Virus record (IMG/VR): IMGVR_UViG_3300044613_001473
Location: 1 to 49,357 of that record
Strand: one strand, 5' to 3'
Origin: a virus
Length of the DNA: 49,357 nucleotides
Each line of letters starts with the position of its first letter. Position 1 is the stretch's first letter. The notes beneath the pieces are model-generated. The model saw only the letters and a program-made list of their open reading frames with translations, did not search any database and was not told where the DNA came from. A program made the translations under genes and the position numbers. Below, one piece after another: positions 38,927 through 47,211 of the stretch.

Positions 38927-40852
38927 ATGAATAATTTACCATCGTTGTATCAGGAATTTATAGCAAAGTCAAAATATGCCCGTTGGATAGAGGAAGAAGG
39001 GCGACGAGAGTCATGGACAGAGTCCGTGGCTCGTTATTTTGACTTCTTCGAAAAACATTTAGCAAAGAATTGTAATTTTATTCTCTCAAAAGATGAGAGA
39101 TTAGAACTGGAAAATGCGGTCATTAATTTGGAAGCAATGCCTTCAATGAGAGCATTGATGACTGCGGGAGAAGCACTTGATCTTCATAATGTTTCGGGAT
39201 ATAATTGTGCGTATGTGGCTGTGGATAATGTAAGAGTATTTGATGAAATTCTATACATTTTAATGTGTGGAACTGGAGTTGGATTTAGTGTCGAGAGACA
39301 ATATGTGGAAAAACTTCCAACAATCGCTGAAGAATTTACTAATTCTGAAACCACTATTGTTGTTAAGGATAGCAAGGTTGGTTGGGCTAAAGCATATAGG
39401 GAACTCGTATCCTTACTTATTGGAGGTCAGATCCCAAAGTGGGATGTGTCTAAAGTACGCCCTGCTGGTGCAAGACTCAAAACCTTTGGTGGTAGGGCTT
39501 CAGGACCAGGACCGCTTGTCGATCTTTTTCAATTCACCGTTGATACTTTTACAAGAGCGGCGGGAAGAAAACTTACTTCCATCGAATGCCACGATGTTGT
39601 TTGTAAAATCGCGGAGATTGTCGTTGTCGGAGGCGTTAGACGCTCTGCACTTATTTCATTGTCGAATCTCACAGATGAACGAATGCGAGACGCAAAGAGC
39701 GGTGCTTGGTGGAACATTAATCCACAACGAGCCTTGGCAAACAATTCGGTTGCCTATAAAGAGAAACCAGAAATTGGAATTTTTATGGAAGAATGGCTCT
39801 CTCTCTATAAGTCAAAGAGTGGAGAAAGAGGCATATTCAACAGAGCGGCGGCTAAAAAGACCATTGAAAAACTAGGAGATCGTCGCAATCCAAATCACGA
39901 TTGGGGATGCAATCCCTGTTCTGAAATTTTACTCAGAAGTAAACAGTTCTGTAATCTTTCCGAAGTAGTAGTTCGTCCAGAAGACACCTATAAGAGTCTG
40001 GCCAGAAAAATTAGACTTGCGACTATTTTAGGAACATTCCAATCAACTCTGACTAATTTCACATATCTTTCTTCTAAGTGGAAGGAAAATACAGAGGAAG
40101 AGCGGTTGCTTGGACTTTCTCTGACTGGTATATACGATAATCCAATGATGAGTAAACCAGATCCTTCGTTGGACTCTAGTCTTAAGAGGTTAAAGGAATA
40201 TGCAGTAGAGATAAACAAAGAATATGCTGCTAAATTAGGAATCAATCCTGCGGCTGCGATAACTTGTGTGAAGCCATCTGGCACAGTTTCTGCGCTTGTA
40301 GATTGTGCATCTGGTATTCACCCCAGACACAATAATTACTACATTCGCACGGTTCGCGCCGATATTAAAGATCCTTTGTGTCGCATGATGATTGATAAGG
40401 GATTTCCGCATGAGCCATGTGTCATGCGTCCAGAAAGCACCATGGTCTTCTCATTCCCGATGAAAGCGGAAAAATCAGTCACCAGAAACGATATATCGGC
40501 CATAGACCACCTTAAACTTTGGCTGACATATCAGCGTCATTGGTGTGAGCATAAGCCTAGCGTGACTATTACGGTACGAGAAGAGGAATGGATGGCCGTG
40601 GGTGCATTTGTGTATGATCATTTTGACGAGATAAGTGGTATTTCATTCTTACCACACTCCGATCATAATTATCGTCAGGCTCCATTTCAAGATTGTACAA
40701 AGGAACAATATGAACAACTTTTAGCAATAATGCCCGATAATTTCGATTGGGAAGCACTAAAACTTTATGAAAAGGAAGATACCACATCTGGTACGCAACA
40801 ATTTGCTTGCACTGCCAACTCATGTGAGTTGGTTGATCTTACCAAACCATAA
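38927..40852 (+). CDS. nrdJ: class II (adenosylcobalamin-dependent) ribonucleoside triphosphate reductase
   Basis: The 641-residue monomeric-type reductase shows PSMRALMTAGEAL, NCAYVAVDN (first redox Cys), MCGTGVGFSVERQ, NPCSEILLRSKQFCNLSE (radical Cys loop) and a C-terminal C-x4-C (C628, C633). This is the Lactobacillus RTPR plan, about 100 residues shorter. It reduces ribonucleotides without oxygen but requires B12, so the host must make or import cobalamin. Strong AAAGGAG site. No B12 riboswitch fits in the 45-nt gap. Confidence 0.9.
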   Translation: MNNLPSLYQEFIAKSKYARWIEEEGRRESWTESVARYFDFFEKHLAKNCNFILSKDERLELENAVINLEAMPSMRALMTAGEALDLHNVSGYNCAYVAVDNVRVFDEILYILMCGTGVGFSVERQYVEKLPTIAEEFTNSETTIVVKDSKVGWAKAYRELVSLLIGGQIPKWDVSKVRPAGARLKTFGGRASGPGPLVDLFQFTVDTFTRAAGRKLTSIECHDVVCKIAEIVVVGGVRRSALISLSNLTDERMRDAKSGAWWNINPQRALANNSVAYKEKPEIGIFMEEWLSLYKSKSGERGIFNRAAAKKTIEKLGDRRNPNHDWGCNPCSEILLRSKQFCNLSEVVVRPEDTYKSLARKIRLATILGTFQSTLTNFTYLSSKWKENTEEERLLGLSLTGIYDNPMMSKPDPSLDSSLKRLKEYAVEINKEYAAKLGINPAAAITCVKPSGTVSALVDCASGIHPRHNNYYIRTVRADIKDPLCRMMIDKGFPHEPCVMRPESTMVFSFPMKAEKSVTRNDISAIDHLKLWLTYQRHWCEHKPSVTITVREEEWMAVGAFVYDHFDEISGISFLPHSDHNYRQAPFQDCTKEQYEQLLAIMPDNFDWEALKLYEKEDTTSGTQQFACTANSCELVDLTKP

Positions 40853-40855
40853 ATA
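40848..40855 (+). promoter_or_regulatory. possible variant late promoter (CATAAATA)
   Basis: CATAAATA overlaps the RNR stop and lies 18 nt before the ATG of the small membrane protein at 40874, with AAGGAG in between. Confidence 0.3.
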
Positions 40856-40873
40856 CTATAAAGGAGATTAGTA

Positions 40874-41005
40874 ATGGAACTAATTATATCAAGTACATTG
40901 GGAACTGTTTTTTATTCGGCTGTTTTGTTTGTTGCTGGCGCATTAGTCGGCAAGGAACTATGGGGCTGGATTTCAAGTAAGTTGCCATGGAATAAGAAAA
41001 AGTAA
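40874..41005 (+). CDS. small membrane protein (43 aa)
   Basis: AAGGAG precedes ATG at 40874. The product (MELIISSTLGTVFYSAVLFV, AGALVGKELWGWISSKLPWN, then KKK) is a single hydrophobic helix with a basic C-terminal anchor. It stands between RNR and a terminator. Similar one-helix proteins occur in T4-type late and early operons. Function unknown. Confidence 0.6.
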   Translation: MELIISSTLGTVFYSAVLFVAGALVGKELWGWISSKLPWNKKK

Positions 41006-41026
41006 ACACTATATGTTTCACGAAAG

Positions 41027-41052
41027 CACCCCCCAGAAATGAGGGGTGTTTT
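41027..41052 (+). terminator. rho-independent terminator
   Basis: CACCCC (41027-41032) pairs with GGGGTG (41043-41048) over a 10-nt loop, followed by TTTT. It ends the replication operon just before a late promoter. Confidence 0.8.
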
Positions 41053-41056
41053 CATT

Positions 41057-41064
41057 TATAAATA
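41057..41064 (+). promoter_or_regulatory. T4-type late promoter
   Basis: Exact TATAAATA with 5 nt to the ATG at 41070. Transcription would start at the start codon. Confidence 0.75.
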
Positions 41065-41069
41065 CCACT

Positions 41070-43616
41070 ATGGCCAGAAAAAATATCAATGGAACATTTT
41101 ATAGACAACTGGGAAATGGGTTTTGGCAAAATGAAATAACTGGTAGTGCTGTAAACTCATTTGCTTTTGACATTATCAAAAGATTTCCGAATGGATATCC
41201 TATTTCTCAACCATTATCGTCAAATGAATACAATACTAGTGAGATCTGGGTGTCCTCATGGCTACCAACCGACCCAGACGCAAATGTTTCTGGATTTGGT
41301 CTTGTGCGTCAGACGGCTGGTTTAGAAGGTGGGGCTACAGCAAGCAGTCTTGCCGAAAACATGGGTAATGTGAATAGGTTTGAATATATCAAACCAGCAG
41401 TGTACTTCATGAAATGTGCTGGTGACGGTGGTTTTGAAGCGGACTATGCGCCAGTTGGAAATCAAGGAGCAACAGGTATGATTAATGCCAGTTGTTTTTC
41501 TCCGTATAATACAACTGGTGGAAGAATGGCCGCAATAAAGGATAGGCTTTTGGAATTGCCAAAAGGTAAAAGATCTTTAAATCCACGAAGATATGATCAA
41601 GGTGATATGTATGATTCTTCATATAGAGCAGGAGCAACATACTGGGATAATTTCTCAAACGGTGTAACTGGAAACATTTTCGCCAATAGTATTGGTGCTA
41701 CATTGTCTAATGATTTCAGATTAATATTACAAAACTTGAAGAATATAGGTGGTGATGTTGACTATATCACATTCGATCTGGAAGAAGTAGGACCAAAGGC
41801 ACAATACAGTGCTGGTGCTGCCGATGCTCTCTTTGATGCAAGGGTAAACGCAATCGTTGCTAACCCTAATTACAATCAACCTTATTTCACTGGTCAGACA
41901 TTTTCTCAGATCCTATCTGAATTTGCTGGATTTACATTAAACGATATATTAAACGGCAATTCACACCCACAACTAAATTCATCTTATATTTACTGGGACA
42001 GAGCGATAACTTCTAATTTTGCCGCATGGACCAATGAGTTCTTGGTAAAACCAGCAAAATTGGTATTTCCAGAAGTTAATGTAGCAAATTATAATGGATA
42101 TTCAACGGGTGCTACAAATGATAATTTCTTTTATGACACAGGGTTTCATCCTGCTAGATTTAATTCTGTAGTTGGGGAAGGACAATCCCCCGAATTGTAT
42201 GGGGGTATAAGATTCCCAGACATATACGGAATATTGATATCTGATCCAACAAAAATATACAGAACAGATGTTCCAGGATTCACTACTATTGATGGCGGTG
42301 TTCAAAATACTGCATGGAACAATCTTCTGGTTCTTATACAAAATGCAAGATCAATGAAGAGACAATCACCCGAATTGGCACTTCGTCCTTGGATTGCAAG
42401 TATAAACTTCAACGAAACCCTTGTGGTTACTCCACCATGGATAGAAAATAGTGTAAGCCGAGGATTGTATTATGAAATGGTTCGTCATTTGTGTTTAACT
42501 GGCACAGAAATGTTTAATTATTGGAATACCAACGATTGGACAAATTCTTTAAACGCATATAGTTCTCCAAATTGGTTTACAACCAATCTCACTAGACTCA
42601 ATAATACTATAGCCGATGTGAATAATCAATTAGGTGGGTGGAGAAATGTTGCACTCAACACAACAAGAATAAATTTCCTTTCTGATTATTTGATCTCTGG
42701 TGCGCCTATAAACAATGACTCTTATTTGTGGAGAGTTACACCCAAACCAGGAATATCGCTAATTGATGAGGAGTTAAATACAGTAAATCTTGATTTAGAT
42801 GGTGGTGCATGGATAACAACAAACACATCATCTATACCAACATTTACTTCTGTTGTAATAAATCCATGGACTCCTCAACAGTTAGGTGATGTTATATTGT
42901 GGGTAGATGCAACAGACGCAAGCACTGTAACGACCTCTGGAAGCCCTGCGAGAGTTTCTGAATGGAGAGACATAAGCGGAAATGATAGACACTTATCACA
43001 GGCTACACCGAATTATAGACCATATTATGAAAGTAACCTGATTGGTGGAAATACGGCAATTAGATTTGATAATTCATCGTCTACTTCGCTAAGGAATACT
43101 TTTGGATTGTATGCACAACCATACACATGGGCGTTTGTGATGAGAACACCAAATACTGGTGATCTATCTCAAAGTGGTATGATTATTGGTAGCGCAAACA
43201 TAGACGATCCAACATCGTCTGCCTCTGGTGTGGCCATAAACTACTTCCAAAACGGTATAACATGGGGATTTAATCAGTTTGGTGGTAACGGATCTGGTGG
43301 GCCTCAAGGAAACTTTACAGAAAATACAAATTACATACTGGTAAATCAATTCTTCGGCATCACCAGTGGTTATAGTGTAAATGGTGTAAACTCTATTGTA
43401 AATTCTGGTGTTAAGCCTTTCTCTGGTATTGAAGTTGGCGCATGGAATGGAAACGGTAATGCCTCTGATACAACAGTCGGTGAATTGGTGGTAATTCATA
43501 CCACCTTGACCACAGAAGACAGGCGTTTACTTGAAGGATACTTTGCTCATAAGTGGGGTCTAACGGCTTCTCTGCCGATAAGTCATCCATACAGATATAG
43601 TCAACCTAGTATATAA
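41070..43616 (+). CDS. virion adhesin/hydrolase-like protein with LamG-like C-terminus
   Basis: The start at 41070 follows the late promoter; the upstream in-frame ATG overlaps the terminator and is rejected. The product has 848 residues. The N-terminal 550 look like a TIM-barrel glycoside-hydrolase-type domain: GGDVDYITFDLEEVGP places acidic residues at a strand end, and LRPWIASINF plus YYEMVRHLCLTGTEMFNYWN follow late-barrel patterns. Residues about 615-848 form a LamG/concanavalin-type jelly roll (ILWVDATDAST, WRDISGNDRHL, AIRFDNSS, YFAHKWGL). A polysaccharide-degrading spike is a reasonable guess. Catalysis is unproven. Confidence 0.6.
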   Translation: MARKNINGTFYRQLGNGFWQNEITGSAVNSFAFDIIKRFPNGYPISQPLSSNEYNTSEIWVSSWLPTDPDANVSGFGLVRQTAGLEGGATASSLAENMGNVNRFEYIKPAVYFMKCAGDGGFEADYAPVGNQGATGMINASCFSPYNTTGGRMAAIKDRLLELPKGKRSLNPRRYDQGDMYDSSYRAGATYWDNFSNGVTGNIFANSIGATLSNDFRLILQNLKNIGGDVDYITFDLEEVGPKAQYSAGAADALFDARVNAIVANPNYNQPYFTGQTFSQILSEFAGFTLNDILNGNSHPQLNSSYIYWDRAITSNFAAWTNEFLVKPAKLVFPEVNVANYNGYSTGATNDNFFYDTGFHPARFNSVVGEGQSPELYGGIRFPDIYGILISDPTKIYRTDVPGFTTIDGGVQNTAWNNLLVLIQNARSMKRQSPELALRPWIASINFNETLVVTPPWIENSVSRGLYYEMVRHLCLTGTEMFNYWNTNDWTNSLNAYSSPNWFTTNLTRLNNTIADVNNQLGGWRNVALNTTRINFLSDYLISGAPINNDSYLWRVTPKPGISLIDEELNTVNLDLDGGAWITTNTSSIPTFTSVVINPWTPQQLGDVILWVDATDASTVTTSGSPARVSEWRDISGNDRHLSQATPNYRPYYESNLIGGNTAIRFDNSSSTSLRNTFGLYAQPYTWAFVMRTPNTGDLSQSGMIIGSANIDDPTSSASGVAINYFQNGITWGFNQFGGNGSGGPQGNFTENTNYILVNQFFGITSGYSVNGVNSIVNSGVKPFSGIEVGAWNGNGNASDTTVGELVVIHTTLTTEDRRLLEGYFAHKWGLTASLPISHPYRYSQPSI

Positions 43617-43619
43617 ATA
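43612..43619 (+). promoter_or_regulatory. T4-type late promoter
   Basis: Exact TATAAATA, 5 nt before the ATG at 43625, overlapping the previous stop. Another leaderless arrangement. Confidence 0.75.
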
Positions 43620-43624
43620 TCTAA

Positions 43625-44170
43625 ATGAAGATATGTGGTATTGATTATAGTCTCACAAGTCCAGCAATTTGTGTTCATGAAGGAAATGAGTTCAGTTATT
43701 CAAACTGTAAATTTTACTTTCTGACCAGTGTAAAGAAAAACGCCACTGTGTTTGATGGTAGAATACAAGGTGAATTTATGGATGATTATATCCATGAATG
43801 TGAAAGATATGATATCATATCAAATTGGGCCATGAATATTATTAAAAGATGCGATAAAATAGCCATAGAAGGTTATGCCTATGGAGCCAGTGGTAAGGTA
43901 TTCCATATAGCGGAGAACACTGGTCTATTGAAATATAAGATATGGAACAATGGGAAACCTCTAGAAATTGTTACGCCTTCACATGTGAAGAAGTTGGCAA
44001 CGGGAAAAGGTAATGCCGACAAGCGTGGAATGTATGATGCATTTGTGAAAGAAACTGCTGTTGACTTGCAAAAAATAATAAGTCCCAATAAAAAAGATAT
44101 CGGCTCACCAGTAGCCGATATCATTGATTCTTATTTTATATGTAAGGTGTTATTTAAACAAATCCTGTAA
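43625..44170 (+). CDS. RuvC-like (RNase H fold) resolvase
   Basis: The 181-residue protein has the RNase H-fold acid pattern: GIDYSLTSPAI at the N-terminus, KIAIEGYAYGASGKVFHIAE (Glu after strand 4), then KLATGKGNADKRGM and VADIIDSYFICK with the closing Asp pair. This is the architecture of phage RuvC-like Holliday junction or branched-DNA resolvases. Late expression would suit resolving DNA before packaging, in place of T4 endonuclease VII. Its 3' end overlaps the convergent gene by 17 nt. Confidence 0.7.
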   Translation: MKICGIDYSLTSPAICVHEGNEFSYSNCKFYFLTSVKKNATVFDGRIQGEFMDDYIHECERYDIISNWAMNIIKRCDKIAIEGYAYGASGKVFHIAENTGLLKYKIWNNGKPLEIVTPSHVKKLATGKGNADKRGMYDAFVKETAVDLQKIISPNKKDIGSPVADIIDSYFICKVLFKQIL

Positions 44171-44885
44171 TTTTCTTTGCTTGCAGTGCGGCAGATATTC
44201 TGGCCTGTTCTCTTGCCGCAGCAGCAATAGATGCGGCTCTGCGGACCTTCGTTTCTCTTCTTTGTTGTATGGCTGATCCCCGTAGATTCTTGGCCTTGTC
44301 TGCCGCAGCCTTTTGCGCTTCAGGTGTTATCCCACCAACCGATAGAGGTGTGCTGGGAAAATCTTGCATAGAAATATTAATTTCACTCTCTCCCTCTTTT
44401 GCTGGTTCACCAACAAGTCTTGGAATAGGTGTAAATTGTGGATTTGACTTGTCTTGAGTAAATGTGGCCTTTAATTTACCACCGACATTTTGTAGATTAC
44501 TCAGATTTACAGCGGTTGATAATGCTTCAATTCTTTCTGGTGCATTTTCTGCTGATTTAAGTGGTGGTCTGATTGTTTTTTCTGTTTTTGGATCTTTTAT
44601 TGGGAGTCTAGATACTGCTATTTGTGCATCAGACCTTCCAGCAATGTTCTTCAGTCTTGCTTGTTGATGTGCTAGTATTCCAGGTGCTATCTTTTTGGCT
44701 CGTTCTACACCAATTAATTTTGTGCTTTTCTTACCTTTTCCAGGAATCTTATCAGGAAATAACTCTGGATGTTGTGCCTGTAATTGAGGAGTAATACCAG
44801 AAGTTGCCAATGTTGCTACTAATTCTGCTTCTGTTTTTACTTCAGACAACAATGACTTATAATGTTCTACTAATTTTTTCATCAA
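44154..44885 (-). CDS. basic Ala/Lys-rich protein with capsid-targeting-like N-terminus
   Basis: A 243-residue protein opening MMKKLVEHYKSLLSEV; the next gene upstream opens MRELVEHYKQILSET. Both fit a short amphipathic leader ending in LSE, as in T4 capsid-targeting peptides cleaved after (L/I)xE by the prohead protease. The remainder is low-complexity, basic and helical (AQKAAADKAKNLRGSAIQQR, then REQARISAALQAKK), compatible with a DNA-contacting internal head protein. Last gene of the minus-strand operon. Confidence 0.5.
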   Translation of the reverse strand: MMKKLVEHYKSLLSEVKTEAELVATLATSGITPQLQAQHPELFPDKIPGKGKKSTKLIGVERAKKIAPGILAHQQARLKNIAGRSDAQIAVSRLPIKDPKTEKTIRPPLKSAENAPERIEALSTAVNLSNLQNVGGKLKATFTQDKSNPQFTPIPRLVGEPAKEGESEINISMQDFPSTPLSVGGITPEAQKAAADKAKNLRGSAIQQRRETKVRRAASIAAAAREQARISAALQAKKITGFV

Positions 44886-45166
44886 TCTGCTCCAGATTGT
44901 AGTCTTGCCTTTAATTCTGTTTTTCTTTTGATAAACTGTTCTCTAGGTTTATCTTTTGTTTTTTCTTTTTTGATTCCAGATGTAATTGGAGTCACACCAG
45001 CCTTTATGGCGCGAGAAAAATTAAAGCGAGTATCAGATGCTGGAGTTCCAGTTAAATCTGTTGAAAGTTTTTGGTTTCTGGCTTTTTGTTTTCTGGCCAG
45101 TATTCTTCTTTCTGCTCTCGTAGTTTCAGATAAAATTTGTTTATAATGTTCTACTAGTTCTCTCAT
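44882..45166 (-). CDS. small basic protein with capsid-targeting-like N-terminus (94 aa)
   Basis: Opens MRELVEHYKQILSETTRAER, sharing LVEHYKxxLSE with its downstream neighbour, and then becomes strongly basic (RRILARKQKARNQK, IKKEKTKDKPREQFIKRKTE). A late promoter lies 18 nt upstream with a GAAGAG site. It may be a small internal head protein. It overlaps the next gene by 4 nt. Confidence 0.5.
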   Translation of the reverse strand: MRELVEHYKQILSETTRAERRILARKQKARNQKLSTDLTGTPASDTRFNFSRAIKAGVTPITSGIKKEKTKDKPREQFIKRKTELKARLQSGAD

Positions 45167-45167
45167 G

Positions 45168-45713
45168 TTATTTTCTCTTCTTTTTATTTATATTTTTCTC
45201 TGTGTCCTCAAATCCGTCATTGTTGACATCTTTGGTTCTGATCTTGATATAATACCAACCAGCACCCAAAATAACTAAACAATAAAACAAAAGAGCATAC
45301 CAGTTGACTTTCCGAATTGTTATTTCTGTGCCAGTAGGAAGGATAATTTCTGTTTTTTCAGGAACATTTATCGGTGTTATATTAAATGTCTGAATAGATG
45401 TGTTTTCTGGAAGAATAACCTCTGTATTTTGAGGCAGTACCATTTCCTCATACTTTTCTGGTTCTACTTGTACTGACGCGATAGTATCCTTTGCGAGAGT
45501 AACATGGGTTTTTACTGTAGATGGTGTCTGTACTATTACACTACAAGGAATAGACGCTTCAGTTTCTTGTACTAATACAGTTTTTGTAGGATTAGACAAA
45601 ACATCAGGAGCCTTATATGTAAGACCTGGCAATGTGACACTAGATTTACAGGAAGCCAGAGTAAATAATAACCAAATTGCCGATAATTTAAGAATTGTCT
45701 TTAGATTCATCAT
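45168..45713 (-). CDS. u-spanin-like lipoprotein with C-terminal membrane helix
   Basis: The start at 45713 (MMNLKT) gives a lipoprotein signal peptide with lipobox LASC; upstream in-frame codons would disturb it. The mature part is beta-rich with repeated VILPENTxI/IILPTGTEI strands, and near the C-terminus lies one transmembrane helix (NWYALLFYCLVILGAGWYYI) followed by a basic cytoplasmic tail (KKKRK). An outer-membrane lipid anchor plus an inner-membrane helix in one chain is the plan of unimolecular spanins, which fuse the membranes in lysis. A holin-like gene lies two genes upstream. No endolysin is seen in the window. Confidence 0.55.
   Translation of the reverse strand: MMNLKTILKLSAIWLLFTLASCKSSVTLPGLTYKAPDVLSNPTKTVLVQETEASIPCSVIVQTPSTVKTHVTLAKDTIASVQVEPEKYEEMVLPQNTEVILPENTSIQTFNITPINVPEKTEIILPTGTEITIRKVNWYALLFYCLVILGAGWYYIKIRTKDVNNDGFEDTEKNINKKKRK
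45185..45192 (-). promoter_or_regulatory. T4-type late promoter, minus strand
   Basis: TATAAATA on the minus strand, located inside the 3' end of the lipoprotein gene, 18 nt upstream of the ATG at 45166. It gives the last two genes of the operon separate late expression. Confidence 0.65.
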
Positions 45714-45885
45714 TTTTCTTCTTTCTGTTCCAAAAAATGTCATTCAGCCTTTTCATCATGGCATCGACTTTTTCAGTCGAATCTTTGACTTGTGAGGGGT
45801 GGAATGATGGATCATCAATATCACCAGCATAATTGATCGTGAACTCTTGCCATTTTTCGCCTAAAAATTCTTTGAATGATTTCAT
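45688..45885 (-). CDS. small protein with capsid-targeting-like N-terminus (65 aa)
   Basis: Opens MKSFKEFLGEKWQEF, very close to the T4 capsid-targeting peptide pattern (MKTYQEFIAE) with an LGE cleavage-type end. The rest is hydrophilic with a C-terminal helix (VDAMMKRLNDIFWNRKKKND). It overlaps the lipoprotein start and the holin-like stop. It may be an internal head protein or a small lysis-operon partner. Confidence 0.5.
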   Translation of the reverse strand: MKSFKEFLGEKWQEFTINYAGDIDDPSFHPSQVKDSTEKVDAMMKRLNDIFWNRKKKNDESKDNS

Positions 45886-46316
45886 GTTTTATTACTCGCA
45901 GAAGCAGAACCAAAGTAGAATCCGACTATAGAAATAAGTATCTGTCTATTTTCCTGTGTAAACAAGTATCCGTTGATTGTTTGGAATATTGTTTCCTTTG
46001 TCTCTGGGATCAGGCCAAATAACAGTTCAGGATTGATCTGAGTGACTTCGACAACTGTGGGTATACCGAAGAACGGTAGGACGAATGGAGCCGCTATAGT
46101 GCCAAACAAGACCATCAGGACAATGATCTGACGGACGGCCTTCCCAGCGTCTATAGGCACTCTCTGAACGGCCTTGGTACGGCTTTCCTCGACAAGTTTA
46201 TTCATCTCAATGAGACGCTTAAAGTTTTCCTGTTCGGCTTGGCTCTTTTGGGCCATATAACGGAAAAGGAACCCTGCGGCAGATCCGCCGATAAGTGAAA
46301 GTAGTTCTGTTGTCAT
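45882..46316 (-). CDS. holin-like membrane protein (three hydrophobic segments)
   Basis: The 144-residue protein has a weak N-terminal hydrophobic segment (LSLIGGSAAGFLFRYMA), an amphipathic charged stretch (QAEQENFKRLIEMNKLVEES), a strong transmembrane helix (IIVLMVLFGTIAAPFVLPFF) and a C-terminal one (ILISIVGFYFGSASA). This layout resembles the 3-TM holin family of gene transfer agents and T4-like environmental phages. It would permeabilise the inner membrane to time lysis. Proximity to a u-spanin-like lipoprotein supports this. Confidence 0.55.
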   Translation of the reverse strand: MTTELLSLIGGSAAGFLFRYMAQKSQAEQENFKRLIEMNKLVEESRTKAVQRVPIDAGKAVRQIIVLMVLFGTIAAPFVLPFFGIPTVVEVTQINPELLFGLIPETKETIFQTINGYLFTQENRQILISIVGFYFGSASASNKT

Positions 46317-46819
46317 TGTGGTTTCTTTCTTTTTAAGATCTTATTTTTAACACGATCCCGTTTATGCATAAACCCAGAATCCATACCAGCCAAATTTGGA
46401 TTTGGATCACTGGCCGCACCAGTTACACTAAATCCACCACCCGTACTCATTTCCTCAGTCAAATCAAGTCCTTGAGACTTAAGATAATTGTTTATTTCCA
46501 AAAGAACAACTTCTGAATCTCCACCCAACATATCAACTTCTTCTGCATACAAAGATATGGCCGTTGTCAGGTTCTTTGCCTTGGCCTGAATGGATGGGTT
46601 GGGAATTTGTTTTACCAGTTTTTTAAGATTTATTATCAGTCTGTAATAAATCGGCACTAATCGACTGTCTTTTAAATAATTACCTTTTTTGTCGATCAGA
46701 CCAATTTTGAAGAATTTCATGTCTTCGAAGTCTGTGGTCATGTCTTTGATGAACTTAAAGACGGTAAAAGTATTCACCAGTTTATTTAAATCAGCAGTTG
46801 TGGGTTTTTTACTCTTCAT
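46313..46819 (-). CDS. conserved phage protein of unknown function (168 aa)
   Basis: Helical N-terminal two-thirds (TADLNKLVNTFTVFKFIKDM, then RLIINLKKLVKQIPNPS) and a flexible Gly/Pro-rich, basic C-terminus (SDPNPNLAGMDSGFMHKRDR). The layout recalls proteins next to head or neck genes in T4-like environmental phages. ATGA-coupled to both neighbours. No function is established. Confidence 0.5.
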   Translation of the reverse strand: MKSKKPTTADLNKLVNTFTVFKFIKDMTTDFEDMKFFKIGLIDKKGNYLKDSRLVPIYYRLIINLKKLVKQIPNPSIQAKAKNLTTAISLYAEEVDMLGGDSEVVLLEINNYLKSQGLDLTEEMSTGGGFSVTGAASDPNPNLAGMDSGFMHKRDRVKNKILKRKKPQ

Positions 46820-47193
46820 TTTATCTCTGATAATAGACTTAGAATATTCTTATCACTCTTTATCGAATCTAGATTAACCTCTGGTATATGATCTGGCGTA
46901 TACCTTAGATGGTCTAAAAATGATTTTAAAGAAGAATGTAATGACTGAGGTATTCTGAAAAACAATATTCTTGAACAGTTTAAAGGTCCATACACATTTC
47001 CCAAAATTATTATATGATTGAGTATGAGCCTTTCTTTTATTTTGGTTGTTTTTTTATATTTCAGTAATAGTCTTTTGATATATTTTATTCTGTTTAAATC
47101 CTCCTTAAACTCTGAAAACCCTTTACAAGAGGGATTTTCATAGTTCTTCATGGCAAAAAGAATAAAATTGTCTTCGTCTATAGGCTGAAACAT
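46816..47193 (-). CDS. conserved phage protein of unknown function (125 aa)
   Basis: A compact helical basic protein: ILFAMKNYENPSCKGFSEFK, EDLNRIKYIKRLLLKY, ERLILNHIIILGNVYGP and a Leu-rich C-terminus. I recall this sequence style in many T4-superfamily environmental phages (FAxKNYxNP, RIKYIKRL) but know no characterised member. Its stop overlaps the next gene's start. Confidence 0.55.
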   Translation of the reverse strand: MFQPIDEDNFILFAMKNYENPSCKGFSEFKEDLNRIKYIKRLLLKYKKTTKIKERLILNHIIILGNVYGPLNCSRILFFRIPQSLHSSLKSFLDHLRYTPDHIPEVNLDSIKSDKNILSLLSEIK

Positions 47194-47211
47194 AGCAAAA
47201 ATAAATCTGTA

